A stretch of 64,000 nt of DNA from Calliphora vicina (lineage: Eukaryota > Arthropoda > Insecta > Diptera > Calliphoridae). Positions 1-9,290 of the stretch are shown here, piece after piece. The translations under genes and the position numbers were made by a program. The stretch's first letter is position 1, and each line of letters begins with the position of its first letter. The stretch covers positions 121,286,226 to 121,350,225 of the forward strand of contig NC_088780.1 in assembly GCF_958450345.1 (NCBI RefSeq). Reading direction: 5' to 3'. Under the pieces are notes generated by a model. The model was not told the DNA's origin. It saw nothing but the letters and a program-made list of their open reading frames with translations, and did not search any database.

Positions 1-624
1 CAGATATTATCTAAACAAAGCACAAAGAAAATATTTATTTTAATTTTTGGAACCGAATTGATGAAGTTCTTTATAAAAAGCCTTTAAGTTGTCATAAGTT
101 TTTAAGGCTAATTTAATTTTATTTTTATTATTATAAAATATAATATATATTTAATAAATAAATGATTTCAACCAAAAAAATTATCAATATTATTTCCGGT
201 GATATCCTTTAAGGGGTATAAACTAGCATACGTTATCTTTTCAGTACCAAAAAATAACGTTATCTAACTAGGGTTAAAAGAACCTCTACCTTCAGGAGGA
301 AAAAATTGTCCTTCCGGTTAAGGAACATAAAATCATATTGATCCAATAGTTACTTCAAGGCTTTCATCGGGTGGATCATCTAAATTTCGACTTCCTTACG
401 TATGTAAGGAATTATCCATTTGATAGAGACTCCATGTAGTCTGGTATAGCAGATTTAGATTTTGCAACAGCAAATAATAGCAGTTATGATCCAACTGATA
501 TCACAATTGTGCTGATATGACTGTCTCGCAAGGCCAACTATCTAGCCAATCTTACTTTACTACCTCCAGTAGTGCCTATGCATTTTTAATTTAGATTTAA
601 GGATAATCAACATTGAGCTAATTA
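1..624. other. AT-rich DNA, no gene seen
   Basis: I see no long open frame, no recognisable protein motif and no clear repeat of the families found elsewhere in the window. The last three bases (TTA) are the left target duplication of the next element. Confidence 0.5.
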
Positions 625-1282
625 CACTATACAACAAAATCATATTTTTTTCCAAAATTACAAGGTCCGACCAATAAATTTTGGTTGAGGAGACAAAAAA
701 AAAAAGACACATGTATCGGCGTTTTCAAAGTTTACATCTGAATTCCATTTGAAGGCGGGTTAAAGTTTCCCAACTCTGGCACATTCTTAATGTTAATCTT
801 CATAAGAAACTATGTGATCCTTATATTTTAGGTATAAAATGTGTTCCTCAAAGTTATGTGAAATGTTACGGAGAATATTTTTGTAGAAAGGGTCTTATAG
901 TAAAATTTTACGGATAATATTTTTGCGGAACATTTTAACCCCTTAAATCCCTATTGTAATTGTGTTTTTTGGTCATATTTAAAGGAAGGATAAAAAAACC
1001 CATGCCTTGAGGATTTAGAGGGTTAACATGTTCTACAAAAATATTCTCCGTAAAATTTTACATAACTTTGCGGAACACATTTTATGCCTAAAATGTAAGA
1101 ACCACGTGGTTTCTTATGACGATTAACAATAAGAATATCCCAGAGTTGGAAAACATTAACCCGCCCTCAAATGAAATTCAGATGTGAACTTTCAAAACGC
1201 CGATACGCGTGTCTTTTTGTTTCGTCTCCTCTATCAAAATTTATTGGTCGGACCTCGTAATTTTTTTTGGTGTTGTATAGTG
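625..1282. mobile_element. CACTA-like foldback MITE
   Basis: A 658-bp element with inverted ends beginning CACTATACAACA. It is flanked on both sides by TTA (622-624 and 1283-1285), the 3-bp duplication expected of CACTA (EnSpm) transposons. The inverted arms run deep: the block around 660-780 (motifs AAGGTCCGACCAATAAATTT and TCGGCGTTTTCAAAGTTTAC) recurs inverted at about 1140-1260, so most of the element can fold on itself. There is no coding capacity, so it is non-autonomous. A truncated relative, itself split by a Helentron, lies at 38241-39086. Confidence 0.75.
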
Positions 1283-1754
1283 TTATTAATACAATATCTT
1301 CTTCAAAATATCAGAACCGATATGAACCAGGATCTTTAAAATTCACACTATTCGTTATTTCATATACATAGATAGAGCCGCACAGGAACTTTTTTTGTCC
1401 ATTAGCATACTGTCCGACTAGGCATGAATAGAATACTTTCCCTACTCTCATAGCTGACAGTATGACCGACAAAAGGCAGCCATAATTATGTAGAAAACTG
1501 TCATAACGAATTGTATCTGGAGTAAGAAAATGGAATGAAATCTTAATCTTCTGTTGGCAACATATTCATTATTGTGTTTTCATGGATTTTTCTTTGAATA
1601 AATTTTAATGAATAAATTGTATATGGATTAATTTGATTGTCCTTTATTTACTTATTATTATTATTATTATTATTATCAGTGTTTGTTTTACAATATTTCA
1701 TATTAAGATGTACTTTTTAAGAAGGTAATTTATAATAAGAAATAATGAAATAGC
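1283..1754. other. AT-rich spacer with a (TTA)n microsatellite
   Basis: No gene. A pure TTA trinucleotide run occupies about 1652-1676. The rest is unremarkable AT-rich sequence. Confidence 0.5.
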
Positions 1755-1990
1755 AAACAAGTAAGAAAGTATAGTTGATAAAGGCCGACTATATTATACT
1801 CTACACCTAGCAGATGATTACAAACACTTTTTTTTTAAATTTAAATGGGGAGTGATTCTCGGAAATGGGACTTAAATGGGAGCTATGAATAATTATGGAC
1901 CGATCGTCTCAAAATTTGGTGGTGCCAGTTCGGCTTATATAAAACTTATTTGTGCAGAATTTGGTTTGAATATCTACATAACTTTCCATT
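1755..1990 (-). mobile_element. Helentron family B fragment (DINE-1-like)
   Basis: The inverted 3' end AACAAGTAAGAAAG is followed by a hairpin with stem TATAGTTG/CGACTATA and then ATACTCTACAC, the same layout as the other Helentrons here but with a different stem. The body (GGGAGCTATGAATAATTATG, then GGACCGATCGTC) matches the family at 15340-17190 and 54459-54925. The 5' portion is missing, so this is a truncated, non-coding copy. Confidence 0.7.
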
Positions 1991-2792
1991 GACATTTCTC
2001 TCTCCATCTCCATGTATTTATTCGTTTTGATGTTTACTGATTTAAAACTGTTGTTTTATATAATTCTTACTACTTAATAATATAACAAGTAAATACCATT
2101 TTATACGTGATATCGAAATTGCAGGTAAATATAAAAACAAACTGAATCTATAACTGGCAACACAATAACCAGAGCTCTTTAATCTAAAAGGTTTTTTGGT
2201 CAAAGTTTTAAGACTAGCTCCAGTATAACAACATGTCGACATGTTAATGAATCAATGGAAAGTACCAAACGAAAATCGTTTTAATAATGTATGAATTTTG
2301 AGTTTTTGTTCTTGTATCATGTAGTTTTAGCTGTTAAAAATCTACATACAAAACTATACTATATATATTTGATTGAAAATAATTTGTCGTACAACAGCAA
2401 CATAGTACAATGCAATGCATGAAGCCATTCAGGTGAAATGTCATAATATTGAAAATGTTTAAGTTAAATACATAGTTGAAAGTGAACCAAAACAACAAAA
2501 ATTTATAGTGTTTATGTGTGAGCTTCAAAAGTATTTCAATGACAAAAGATGAATGCAACATTTTAGTTGTAAAACTCCCACCAGTAATAGCTGTTCAGTT
2601 TAGTTGGTTCGATTTTTAAATTTTATGAGAAAACAAAAACAGAAATATTTTATGCAATATAATAGAATTTGTGGACTATTACAAATCTGTCAGAGTTGTC
2701 GGCGTATGAAATCTCTAAAAAGTTACCTTAAGCTTTTTACTATACTACATTAAAATTGAATTTTAAACATTATTTTGAATAGTTTTGTATAA
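1991..2792. other. AT-rich DNA, no gene seen
   Basis: Two short frames on the minus strand (2042-2242 and 2334-2561) have no recognisable motif and look like chance frames in AT-rich DNA. No repeat family was recognised. Confidence 0.45.
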
Positions 2793-2940
2793 AATAACCA
2801 ATTGTCTTATATCTGCCTTACTAACAGTACGTACGTATCAAATGACCCAAAATATACAAATTGGAGTAAGCCAAGTGGTCAGTCGTTACTAACAATTACT
2901 GTCTATAACAGATACATTGAATACTTGCTTATCTGTTGGG
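2793..2940. repeat. Terminal fragment of CCCAGCAGTT-ended repeat
   Basis: The stretch from AACCAATTGTCTTATATC to ACTTGCTTATCTGTTGGG matches the last ~180 bp of the repeats ending at 20657 and 46065, including GATACATTGA followed by ACTTGCTTA. Only one end is present. Confidence 0.6.
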
Positions 2941-3116
2941 AAGTTTAAGGTGCGAAATATACTTACATAGTTTGTATTCTCTTTCATACATATACAGACT
3001 TACACCTTTCTAGTTAAAGAGTGAGTCAAATAAAAGCGTATACATACTTACTATTCCTGCAAAAAAAAATATCATTCATCCAACAAATTATTATTTTTTT
3101 AATCACGTTAGCTTTT

Positions 3117-3836
3117 AAAACAAGTAAGAAAGTATGGTCGGTCAAGCCCGACCATATAATACCCTACACTAAGTAAAAGAGCAAAAAAAAAATGTCTTTT
3201 AAAATTTAAATAATTTATATTTTTGAGTGATTTTCTGAAGTGGGCCTTATATGGGAGCTAAGATCAATTATGGACCGATCACCATGAAATTAGGTCGTGT
3301 GAATTATGTCTATATGAAAGTTTACTATGTTGAATTTTGTGAGTATACCAAAATTTTTAAGCGATTTGTGCACGTTAAAGTGATTTTCGGTAGCGGGTCT
3401 ATACGGGAGCTATGACTAATTATGGACCGATCATAAATTTGGTGACATGAATTTTGTGTATATAAAACTTATTTGGAGCGGAATTTGTGGAGATACATAC
3501 ATAAATTAAACATTTATGACCGATAAAGTCCAATTTCGGGAGGACATTTGTATGGGGGCTAGGTGAAATAATGGACCGATTTCAGCCAGTATATGTATAT
3601 GTATCAAATTTCATCGAAATATCTTCAAAATTGCGACCTGTACTCTGCGCACAAGGTTTACATGGACAGCCAGCCAGCCAACCAGACGGACGGACGGACA
3701 TCGCTTAATCGACTCAGAAAGTGATTCTAAGTCGATCGGTATACTTTAAGGATGGTGTTAGACTAATAGTTTTGGGCGTTACAAACATCTGCACAAACGC
3801 ATAATACCCTCCCCACTATGGTGGTGTAGGGTATAA
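3117..3836 (-). mobile_element. Helentron family A (DINE-1/INE-1-like), inserted in Tc1-like copy 1
   Basis: A complete non-autonomous rolling-circle element read on the minus strand. Its 3' end is AACAAGTAAGAAAG (inverted) followed by a 9-bp-stem hairpin TATGGTCGG/CCGACCATA. Its 5' end is the paired block ATACCCTCCCCACTATGG/GTGTAGGGTATAA. The same plan (paired TATACCC/GGGTATA near the 5' end, a GTCCGTCCGTC-rich stretch, a terminal hairpin before CTTGTTTT) is known from Drosophila INE-1. It has no Rep/helicase gene. It sits in the 5' leader of the Tc1-like element. Confidence 0.85.
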
Positions 3837-3936
3837 ATATGTCAGATATTATCTTTTCTAAATCATTAATTTACAACTCTTATTTCGGTCAAAATGGTCA
3901 ACGAAAATAAACTATGTACGTGAAAACATATTAAAA

Positions 3937-4219
3937 AAAAAACAAGTAAGAGTACTGTATTCGGCCGTGCCGAATCTTAAATACCCTCCACATAAAATGA
4001 TGGTATAACAACTGAAATAATATAACAATTGTTAGAAAGACTAGTTTACGCAGAAGATATTTTATTTCAAATGTACAAAAAATTGTATCTAATTCAGCAA
4101 TTTATAACTGAAATTCCTATTAGAACGTATGAAATTTAACAATTTATATACTTAATAATTAGTTAATACGTTTTTATCAACATTTTTCCCTTTTAACCTC
4201 AAGTGAAGAAACAGAGTAT
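3937..4219 (-). mobile_element. Helentron family C 3'-end piece
   Basis: AACAAGTAAGAGT is followed by the hairpin ATTCGGC-CGT-GCCGAAT and AATACCCTCCAC, a variant of the family C end at 4220. The sequence after it (3995-4219) does not match the other copy well, so the body boundary is uncertain. It abuts the next Helentron, which may have inserted into it. Confidence 0.55.
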
Positions 4220-4964
4220 AAACAAGTAAGAGAGCTATATTCGGCTGTGCCGAATCTTATATACCCTTCACCAAATTATACTTTAAAATAAATTTTTTAA
4301 ATATTTTTAGGTAAACAAAATTAAATTTTTTTTTTTAATTGTTTTTCAAAATTTTTTTTTTGAAATTGGTTTTTAATTTTTTTAAAAAATTTTTTTCTCC
4401 AATTTTTTTTCGAAATTTTTTTTAAATTTTTTTTTTTGTTTTTAATTTTTTTTTTTTTTTGAAAAAAAAATGTATGACAAAAAAATTTTTTTGATAAAAA
4501 AAAATTCGGGTTAAAAAATATTTTTCCCGATTTTGACCCATTGTAGGTCCAATTTATCTACATCGTTGCAATGGACTTTGAAATATCTATCATTAGATAT
4601 CCATATTCTCTATATTAATGACTTAGTAATCCAGATATAGATCAAAAATAGGTCAAAAATCGAGGTTGTCCCGGTTTTTTGCTCATATCTCCGTTATTTA
4701 TGGACCGATATTACTGATAGTAAACTTCTCGAAAGCATGTCTGACAGAATTATTGAAGATTTGGATCCCGAAGATATCTGGGGTCTTCAGAAAATTGATT
4801 TCAACAGACAGACGGACAGACATATCTCAATCGACTTAGAATTTCATAAGGATCAATAATATATATACTTTGTTGGGTCTCAGATGAATATTTCTTAATG
4901 TTACACACGGAATGACAAACTTATATATACCCTCATTCACCAATTATGGTGGTGGAGGGTATAC
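4220..4964 (-). mobile_element. Helentron family C
   Basis: The 3' end (AACAAGTAAGAGAGC, hairpin ATTCGGC-TGT-GCCGAAT, ATACCCTTCACC) lies at the left. The 5' paired block TATATACCCTCATTCACC/GGTGGTGGAGGGTATAC lies at the right. The middle has a T/A homopolymer-rich stretch at about 4320-4500 and a CAGACAGACGGACAGACA segment, as in the copy at 26599-27190. It has no coding capacity and lies inside the Tc1-like transposase gene. Confidence 0.8.
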
Positions 4965-5445
4965 AAAATTCAATATGGACTTTCAAAAAAATTGCAAACA
5001 ATTTCAGCAGCCATTAATCAGTATAAGCAAGACATGAACAATGAAGAAAATCTGGATCAGGAAGAAAAAAATGGTCTAACAGATATTGGTATGGCAAAAG
5101 AAGTCGAACAACTCCTTCGAAGACCACCGAACACTTCTATGAGAAAAGCTGCTCGTTAAGTTAAATGCTCTGATTATTTTGTGCACAGATCCAAAGGTAA
5201 TGCTGGCTTGAAGTCCTATATAATTCAGAATGTTCCAGATCAGAATGCGTTAAAAAAATTGAGGTCAAACTTTATAAAAAAACATCTGTTGTGTAATTGA
5301 TGATGAAAGTTATGTACTGGCAGAATTTTCACAACATCCTGGTCAAGGTTTTTATGTGGTTGATGGAAGAATTAATGTTTCAGAATAACACCGGACAAAA
5401 AAATAAAATTCCACAAGAAGTTTTTTATTGGGCATGTCATTTATT

Positions 5446-5747
5446 ATTTTGGCCAAACTGGTGTTTTTTCTTATCCACGTAACTTATTACCAATTGTTCT
5501 TAGCAAAATGTATCCAAATTAATTTGGATTTTCTTCAATCTTTCGAAAAAAATTTAAAAAAATTTTTTTCAGGAAATCAAAACATTTTTTGACTTATTTA
5601 TTCAAAATGGACCCTTTTTTACTCAAAGGAAAGCTTATATATTTTCCCTGAAGTCCTCTTTTTGTTTATTTTTTTCGAAGAAATAGCTATCTAAACTATA
5701 AGGTAATAAGTTGCATGGATGAGAAAAAACACCTATTTGACCAAAAT
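5446..5747. mobile_element. Foldback MITE inside transposase pseudogene
   Basis: About 47-bp inverted ends: ATTTTGGCCAAACTGGTG at the left is matched by CACCTATTTGACCAAAAT at the right, with GTAACTTATTACC/GGTAATAAGTTGC further in. It separates the VFYWACH part of the Tc1-like transposase from the GGTTCACATGAAATTTGGC part, so it is younger than that element. No clear target duplication was found; the superfamily is unknown. Confidence 0.7.
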
Positions 5748-7016
5748 GTTAAATTTTGACCTAACTCAGAGAGTTCTCTTGTTCTCTCCATCCTGATCGG
5801 AAGACATCGATTTTAAAAGTTGGTTCACATGAAATTTGGCATCATGCCACAATGGAAAAAAGGCCCTTGAGTGTTATTCAAACAATAAAGTCAATTTTGT
5901 ACCACGGTATGCAAATCCACCCAATGGACCAGAACTTCGTACAGTGGAATGGTATTGGGCTCTTGTAAAAAAAATAATTAAAAAACACAGGAAAGGTATC
6001 CCAGGATATTTCCGATTTTAAGCGTAATTGAGCCACATCGTCCAAAAAGATAACGGAGGCATCTATAAAATCTGTAATGGGAGTATTTTCGGAAAATGTG
6101 GATAAATTTATAAATTCTAAAATAACTGAATAAATTTACGTATCTTTGAGAACTTCTATATTGAACTAAGTTTTCTTTAACTTAATACAAATATAAGTTT
6201 ATTTTTTGGCTCACTCTTTAGTTTCGTATAGACAAGTACATGTATGTATTTGGCATATAAATCTGTATAATCAGGTGTATGTGTGCTTTACAATATTGCG
6301 GCTGTTTGTTTATTTTCGTCATTGATTTGTTTTTGTTTGCTGAACTGACTGGCCGCCATGGCATGTGTCCTTTATTGCCTTGGTTATAATACAGCTGATG
6401 CTGTTTACGTCTACCCTATACTAACAGGTAGTGCAGTTGGGGAAAATATATTAAAGGTAATAAGAAATACAAGATATATTTAGACATTGCTCAGTTTTAT
6501 TAAAATTATCCAACAAATTTCTGATTGTACACAGAAAAAATTATGACTAAAATATTTTCAAACAAATGCATGTTTGAATTCAGATTTGTATTTTATTATT
6601 TATTTTATTTGGTTTCATAAATATTTTAGTTGGTTTTAAATTTGATGGTTAACAATGCTAACAACTTTTTTTTATAATGAGAAACGTCTATTTGTTTTGT
6701 AAATATTTTAACATAATGTACTTAAAATCAAGCACGTTTTCATTTTGTGATACATTTTTATAATATTCAAAATAATAGACAACACTTGTACATAACAAAA
6801 TATTTTCTTTATTAAAATTTTGTTTGAATTTTTTTATAAACTCAAACAATTTTTTAAATTATTGAAAAAATATTTGTTTACTTTGAAACAAAAACAAATT
6901 TATAGTGAATTTTGACAAACAGCTGTAAAATAAAAATAAATTATACATATATTTTGAAAAAAAATATTTACATATGTACACAATTTTTAAGTTTTGGTCG
7001 TCATGAAACAGACTAG

Positions 7017-7270
7017 GAGTTCAAGGGCTCAATAACTCCTCACGTTTCAAGATTGGTAAGTATGTATGAACTTAAAATTCTTTACTATATCATTGTTAAA
7101 CATTCCGGTATAATTGCAGACGTTGTTAGCTTCCTATGACAGAAATTTGGGAGAATACGACATAATTGGTAAGACGATTGATTTTCATTAAGATGAATGT
7201 GAAAACTGGTTTATCTTCCCACAGGTCAACAATATCCATATAACTTGGATTCCCGTTTGCTGGATAGTCC
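7017..7270 (+). pseudogene. Three consecutive mini-exons of an unrecognised gene (possible captured fragment)
   Basis: Segments 7017-7055, 7120-7168 and 7225-7270 are each preceded by AG (strong TTGCAG and CTTCCCACAG for the last two) and followed by the canonical donors GTAAGT, GTAAGA and GTAAGT. The two introns are 64 and 56 bp, typical fly sizes. The exons join in one open frame: EFKGSITPHVSRL, TLLASYDRNLGEYDIIG, QQYPYNLDSRLLDSP. The middle exon is open only in that frame, and phases match across both junctions. I do not recognise the protein. No start, stop or further exon is found, and the 31-bp array follows directly. It could be a host-gene piece carried by the surrounding element, a remnant of the element's own gene, or chance. 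Confidence 0.4.
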
Positions 7271-7300
7271 GTAAGTGGGAGAAACTAGTTCATATTTTAT

Positions 7301-7770
7301 ATGACAGTATTTTCTATAGAAAATATTGTGTATAACAGTATTTTCTTTAGAAAATATTGTATATAACAGTATTTTCTTTAGAAAATATTGTGTATAACAG
7401 TATTTTTATATAGAAAATATTGTGTATAACAGTATTTTTATATAGAAAATATTGTGTATAACAGTATTTTTATATAGAAAATATTATCTATAGCTGTATT
7501 TTATATAGAAAATATTGTGTATAATAGTATTTTCTTTAGAAAATATTGTGTATAAAGTATTTTCTTTATAAACTATTGTGTATAAAGTATTTTCTTTATA
7601 AACTATTGTGTATAACAGTGTTTTTCTATAGAAAATATTGTGTATAACAGTATTTTATATAGAAAATATTGTGTATAACAGTATTTTCTTTAGAAACTAT
7701 TGTGTAAAACAGTATTTTCTTTAGAAAATATTGTGTATATCAGTAGTTTATATAGAAAATATTGTTTATA
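7301..7770. repeat. 31-bp tandem array, about 15 units
   Basis: The unit is about AACAGTATTTTCTTTAGAAA followed by ATATTGTGTAT. I count 15 units with small changes (CTTTAG, TATATAG or CTATAG in the middle; two units of 30 bp). Each unit holds the near-palindrome TATTTTC-TTTA-GAAAATA, so each can form a small stem. The array lies inside the TA-flanked element. Confidence 0.85.
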
Positions 7771-8120
7771 ATATTATATTAAGTATAATATATAATTAAA
7801 ATATTTATTGATTTTGAATTTAAATGTTATTAATATTTTAATTGATTTAATAAAAAATATTGTTTGAATATCTAGTCAAAACCAATTATTTGTTTCTATG
7901 GTTTTATTAAAAATATTGTTTGATTTTATGTGGAATTTCATATAAATGTTTCATTGATAGTTAAAATATTTTAATAAGAAAAAAATTTTTTTTTTTCAAT
8001 AAAATATTTACAAATATTGTTGTTTGATTTTGTGATTTTTGTGATAGGTCCCATTTCAATAAAATATTCAATTGACTTTATGAATTTTGTGATTGGATTT
8101 GAATTTTTGTTTTTTCTGTG

Positions 8121-9042
8121 TAGTTATTAGATTGAAAAAAAATTATCGTTCCAAATGTGAAAATGTTTTACTTATACGATATGCATAATCTACTATACAT
8201 CTCTACTCGTTGCATTAATAATAATTTTTTACCAAAATCCTTGAAATATTTTAGAAGTATCGCCCTTAAACAAATCTCCCCATCAATAACTCTAGGTCGT
8301 TTGTGCTAAGTGCGTGTGTGTGTTTTTAACCCGCCATTTCTGTTCGCGCTCTTTTCTATCCCTCTATTTTGCTTTACTGTTTTACCGTTGAAGTGCTCAT
8401 ATATTGACCATCGTTGTCTGTTGAGTTCATATTTGTTGTTGTTGTTTTTTACGTTATGTCTACTCCTTGACCATAGTAAGATTTTGCATTTTGAAACTGC
8501 TTTTTCCCCAGCATCCTTACATTGCCACCGTTAACCTATAGTTCCCATTGTGCCGCTTTGGTACGAGTTGGAGTGTGGCTGTTGAATTCGTGGTTGTTGT
8601 GGTTTCATGTATGTAATATCGGTCATTGGGATTTCTCTGAAAATGTAATTTAATACTTTTTTTTCTGCTATTGCTTTACATTTCTTCTTTCCACAGCATT
8701 ACCATACTTAAGCAGGCGTTGGGAAATTCTCCTTTTACCTTGTAGCACGAGTGGTTTGTTGTTTTGCGTTTGTTTTATTTTACTTTACTTTGGTGTCTGT
8801 GATTTTAATGATTTTATGTGATTTTCATATAAGCATTTTCCTTATTATCAGTATCAGCCATTATAATCAGCTTTTCTGTGACACAGTTACATAGTTCTGC
8901 ACAGTAGCATCGAATATATAAGATGATTGGGTTTTCTGGTATTTCTTTTAGTTTAAAAGAAGGAAGTAAAGAATATATGGTTTAGGATTTTCATGTTTTG
9001 TATGTGTGTTACAAGAAGTTTAATTAAGTTTTGCCACGAAGT
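8121..9042. other. Unique AT-rich DNA, no gene seen
   Basis: A short frame at 8310-8534 has no recognisable motif. A pyrimidine tract with AG (CTTCTTTCCACAG, ending 8696) is seen but no donor follows in a sensible frame. Confidence 0.4.
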
Positions 9043-9290
9043 ATTCAGTACTTGATACTAGGTTTTTGTACTTGGTACTAAATATTTAGAACTTGGTAGT
9101 AAGTCATTGGTTCTTAGTACTCAGTCATGGTACTAAGCCTTTGGTACTTCGTATTAATTCATTAGTACTTGGTATTTAGTAGTTGGTACTAAGGCTTGAT
9201 AATTAATCGTTGGTTCTTGTTACTCAGGTATGGTACTAAGTCGTTAGCTCTTGCTTCTTGGTCTGTAGTACTTGGTATTAAGGCATGTTA
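9043..9290. repeat. Degenerate GTACTTGGTACTAAG array
   Basis: Some 15 to 20 diverged repeats of GTACTTGGTA/TACTAAGT-like words are packed here (TTAGTACT, TTGGTACT, CTCAGTCATGGTACTAAG). The unit is too diverged to give a fixed length; spacing of related words is about 15-45 bp. Confidence 0.6.

Larger units (their letters stand above)
3894..6133 (+). pseudogene. Tc1/mariner-type transposase pseudogene (copy 1)
   Basis: The frame begins MVNENKL at 3894, aligning with MAIEKSL of copy 2, then meets a stop and two Helentron insertions. It resumes near 4980 with the helix-turn-helix part (AKEVEQLLRR, NTSMRKAAR, a stop, VKCSDYFVHR, AGLKSY). The first catalytic aspartate lies in CVIDDESYVLAEFSQHPG near 5292. 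A MITE interrupts after FYWACH. The last part reads ASCHNGKKALECYSNNKV, NFVPRYANPPNGPELR and EWYWALVK, ending at 6133. The expected second catalytic aspartate, just before LASCH, reads asparagine in the best frame. Several frameshifts and stops show that it is dead. The family is IS630-Tc1-mariner; I do not assign a subfamily. Confidence 0.85.
3017..6218 (+). mobile_element. Tc1/mariner-type transposon copy 1, split by nested elements
   Basis: Inverted ends AAGAGTGAGTCAAA and (reverse) AAGAGTGAGCCAAA are flanked by TA on each side (3015-3016 and 6219-6220), the hallmark of the IS630-Tc1-mariner superfamily. Between the ends lie a broken transposase (3894-6133), a family A Helentron (3117-3836), two family C Helentron pieces (3937-4219 and 4220-4964) and a ~302-bp MITE (5446-5747). 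Without these insertions the element would be about 1.2 kb, a normal size. The second copy at 32357-34375 confirms the reading, matching in the leader, transposase and 3' untranslated part. Confidence 0.85.
6530..8120. mobile_element. CACAGAAAAAA-ended element with TA target duplication
   Basis: Short inverted ends (CACAGAAAAAA left, TTTTTTCTGTG right) are flanked by TA (6528-6529 and 8121-8122), giving a 1591-bp element. The inside is unusual: three small exon-like segments (7017-7270), then a 31-bp tandem array (7301-7770). Related TIRs with a CAC start and an AGAAAAA run occur at 32784, 47335 and 62953. No transposase is present. Because the ends are short and such A-runs are common, the unit could also be two unrelated ends. 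Confidence 0.55.

Noticed and set aside
7301..7770. CRISPR-like regular repeat
   Set aside because: Units are contiguous without unique spacers; it is a simple tandem array in a eukaryotic genome.
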